Below are positions 63,113 to 64,000 of a stretch of 64,000 bases of DNA, piece after piece. Position 1 is the stretch's first letter. Every line of letters begins with the position of its first letter. Origin of the DNA: Lawsonibacter hominis (GTDB lineage Bacteria > Bacillota > Clostridia > Oscillospirales > Oscillospiraceae). The notes beneath the pieces are model-generated. The model did not search any database, was not told where the DNA came from, and saw nothing but the letters and a program-made list of their open reading frames with translations. Location of the stretch: contig NZ_JACOPP010000006.1 of NCBI RefSeq assembly GCF_014287895.1, positions 1 to 64,000 on the forward strand, given 5' to 3'. Made by a program: the position numbers and the translations under genes.

Positions 63113-64000
63113 TTTTCCACACGGCCTCCCTTAAAAATCCCATATCCAAAGTGGTCGCAGCGCAGGCACCGGGAGGATTCCTTCAAGGCCTCCTCGCAGG
63201 TCATGCCGCACTCGATGCACTGGAAGTCTTTTTTGCGTTCGCTGGCCTCCCGCTCGCTGGAGGTGATCCGTCCCCGGGAGCGCAGGTCGGTATAGCCGGG
63301 CACCGGCACCTGCACCTCCGAAACGATCTCGTGGTGGAAGCCGAGATATTCGTCGATGTTGGCGGCGGCCGCCTTGCCTGCGGCGATGGCCTTGATGACG
63401 GTAGCGGGGCCGGTGACGCAGTCGCCGCCGGCGAACACGCCCTCCAGTTCCGGCAGGCTGGTGCTGGAGTCGGCCAGCACGGTGCCGCCCCGCTGGATCC
63501 GGATGCCGCTCTGCTCCAGACCGTGGGTCTCAATTCCCTGCCCGATGGCCACGATGATGGTATCCGCCGGGATGCGCTTTTCCTCCACAGCGGCGGCGCC
63601 GGGCCTGGGGCGGCCCTGCTTGTCGGCCTCGCCGATCACCTGTGGCTGGGTCCAAAGGGCGGTCACCTTTCCGTCCTTGTCCGCCTCGATACGCAGGGGA
63701 GCCTGGAGCGTGAGCAGCTCGGCGCCTTCGGCCACGGCGCCTTCCACCTCCTCCGGCAGAGCAGTCATATCCTCTTGGCGGCGGCGGTAGACGCAGGTCA
63801 CCTTTTTCGCGCCCAGGCGAATGGAACTGCGGGTCACGTCCATGGCCACGTTGCCGCCGCCGATCACCACCACGTTTTGGCCGGTGAAATCGGGCATTTC
63901 GTTGTCGCCGATCCGGCGCAGCATCTCCACCGCGGAGACCACGCCCTTGCTGTTTTCACCCTCGATACCCGTCTTTTTGTCGGTGTGGGCGCCGATGGAC
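63106..64000 (-). CDS. NAD(P)-binding Fe-S flavoprotein, partial (start beyond right edge)
   Basis: The visible 298 residues are the C-terminal part of a GltD/NfnB-like oxidoreductase. An NAD(P)-binding Rossmann motif is seen (NVVVIGGGNVAMDVTRSSIRLG), then the FAD-binding end (GVFAGGDCVTGPATVIKAIAAGK) and a Cys-rich tail (CIECGMTC and SRCLRC) for Fe-S clusters. The gene continues past base 64000. It is translationally coupled to the hydrogenase and probably supplies it with electrons from NADH or NADPH, maybe in a bifurcating complex. The N-terminus, which would show any NuoF or other domain, is missing. Confidence 0.85.
   Translation of the reverse strand, partial: SIGAHTDKKTGIEGENSKGVVSAVEMLRRIGDNEMPDFTGQNVVVIGGGNVAMDVTRSSIRLGAKKVTCVYRRRQEDMTALPEEVEGAVAEGAELLTLQAPLRIEADKDGKVTALWTQPQVIGEADKQGRPRPGAAAVEEKRIPADTIIVAIGQGIETHGLEQSGIRIQRGGTVLADSSTSLPELEGVFAGGDCVTGPATVIKAIAAGKAAAANIDEYLGFHHEIVSEVQVPVPGYTDLRSRGRITSSEREASERKKDFQCIECGMTCEEALKESSRCLRCDHFGYGIFKGGRVEKW

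Overview
The window looks like a chromosomal stretch from a high-GC, spore-forming, anaerobic Firmicute, most likely an Oscillospiraceae-type Clostridium (Flavonifractor/Lawsonibacter-like). The genes pointing that way are addB/addA, a dgt-dnaG-rpoD macromolecular-synthesis cluster, two CotF-like spore-coat proteins, S-layer-homology (SLH) proteins, a membrane pyrophosphatase, an [FeFe]-hydrogenase, a sigma-54 activator and nrdR. Strong Firmicute-type -35/-10 promoters and Shine-Dalgarno sites are visible in front of many genes. The genus assignment is inference; no rRNA is present.

Layout. 1-183: tail of a DDE transposase. 373-4278: gluQ, then a 981-residue protein joining an endonuclease-Q-like PHP nuclease with zinc ribbon to a UvrD/Rep helicase. 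4388-9934: a leftward operon (CitMHS transporter, AtuA, AtuA-like small protein, acetoacetate-decarboxylase-fold protein) behind a near-perfect sigma-54 promoter, with a divergent sigma-54 activator; this is the best candidate for an undescribed catabolic system. 10110-17601: addB and addA, split by a small XRE regulator and a divergent small gene. 17727-27548: housekeeping (rpmE, flavin reductase, hflX, AAA ATPase, GNAT, yigZ, dgt, dnaG, rpoD, ldh). 28210-30519: alr, a mazF without mazE, and a secreted protein. 30683-35808: pyrophosphatase and TrkH/TrkA potassium uptake, all leftward.

36096-45283 mixes a secreted protein, a uridine phosphorylase, a DUF5317/HD-GYP cluster with a 27-residue hydrophobic peptide gene, spore-coat-like proteins, a DUF4430/ECF S-component pair and an ABC-F ATPase. 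45297-47174 is a DigH-like glycosidase with SLH repeats. 47747-54656 is a second catabolic island: a divergent IclR regulator with a palindromic operator at the promoter of a DHDPS-family lyase, an FAD oxidoreductase and a sugar-type ABC importer without its ATPase. 54987-58388 is a leftward envelope cluster (zinc-ribbon membrane proteins, lipoprotein, SLH protein). 58701-64000 holds a DUF6514-like small gene, tRNA-Gln(CUG), a LysM-CAP protein, an Asn/Gln-rich repeat protein, nrdR, and an [FeFe]-hydrogenase cotranscribed with an Fe-S flavoprotein that runs off the right edge.

Taken together, two regulated carbon-acquisition operons (sigma-54 controlled and IclR controlled) sit among conserved replication, repair, transcription and ion-homeostasis genes. 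Nothing in the window looks like a phage, a CRISPR array or a large integrated island. All functional names rest on motif recognition by eye.
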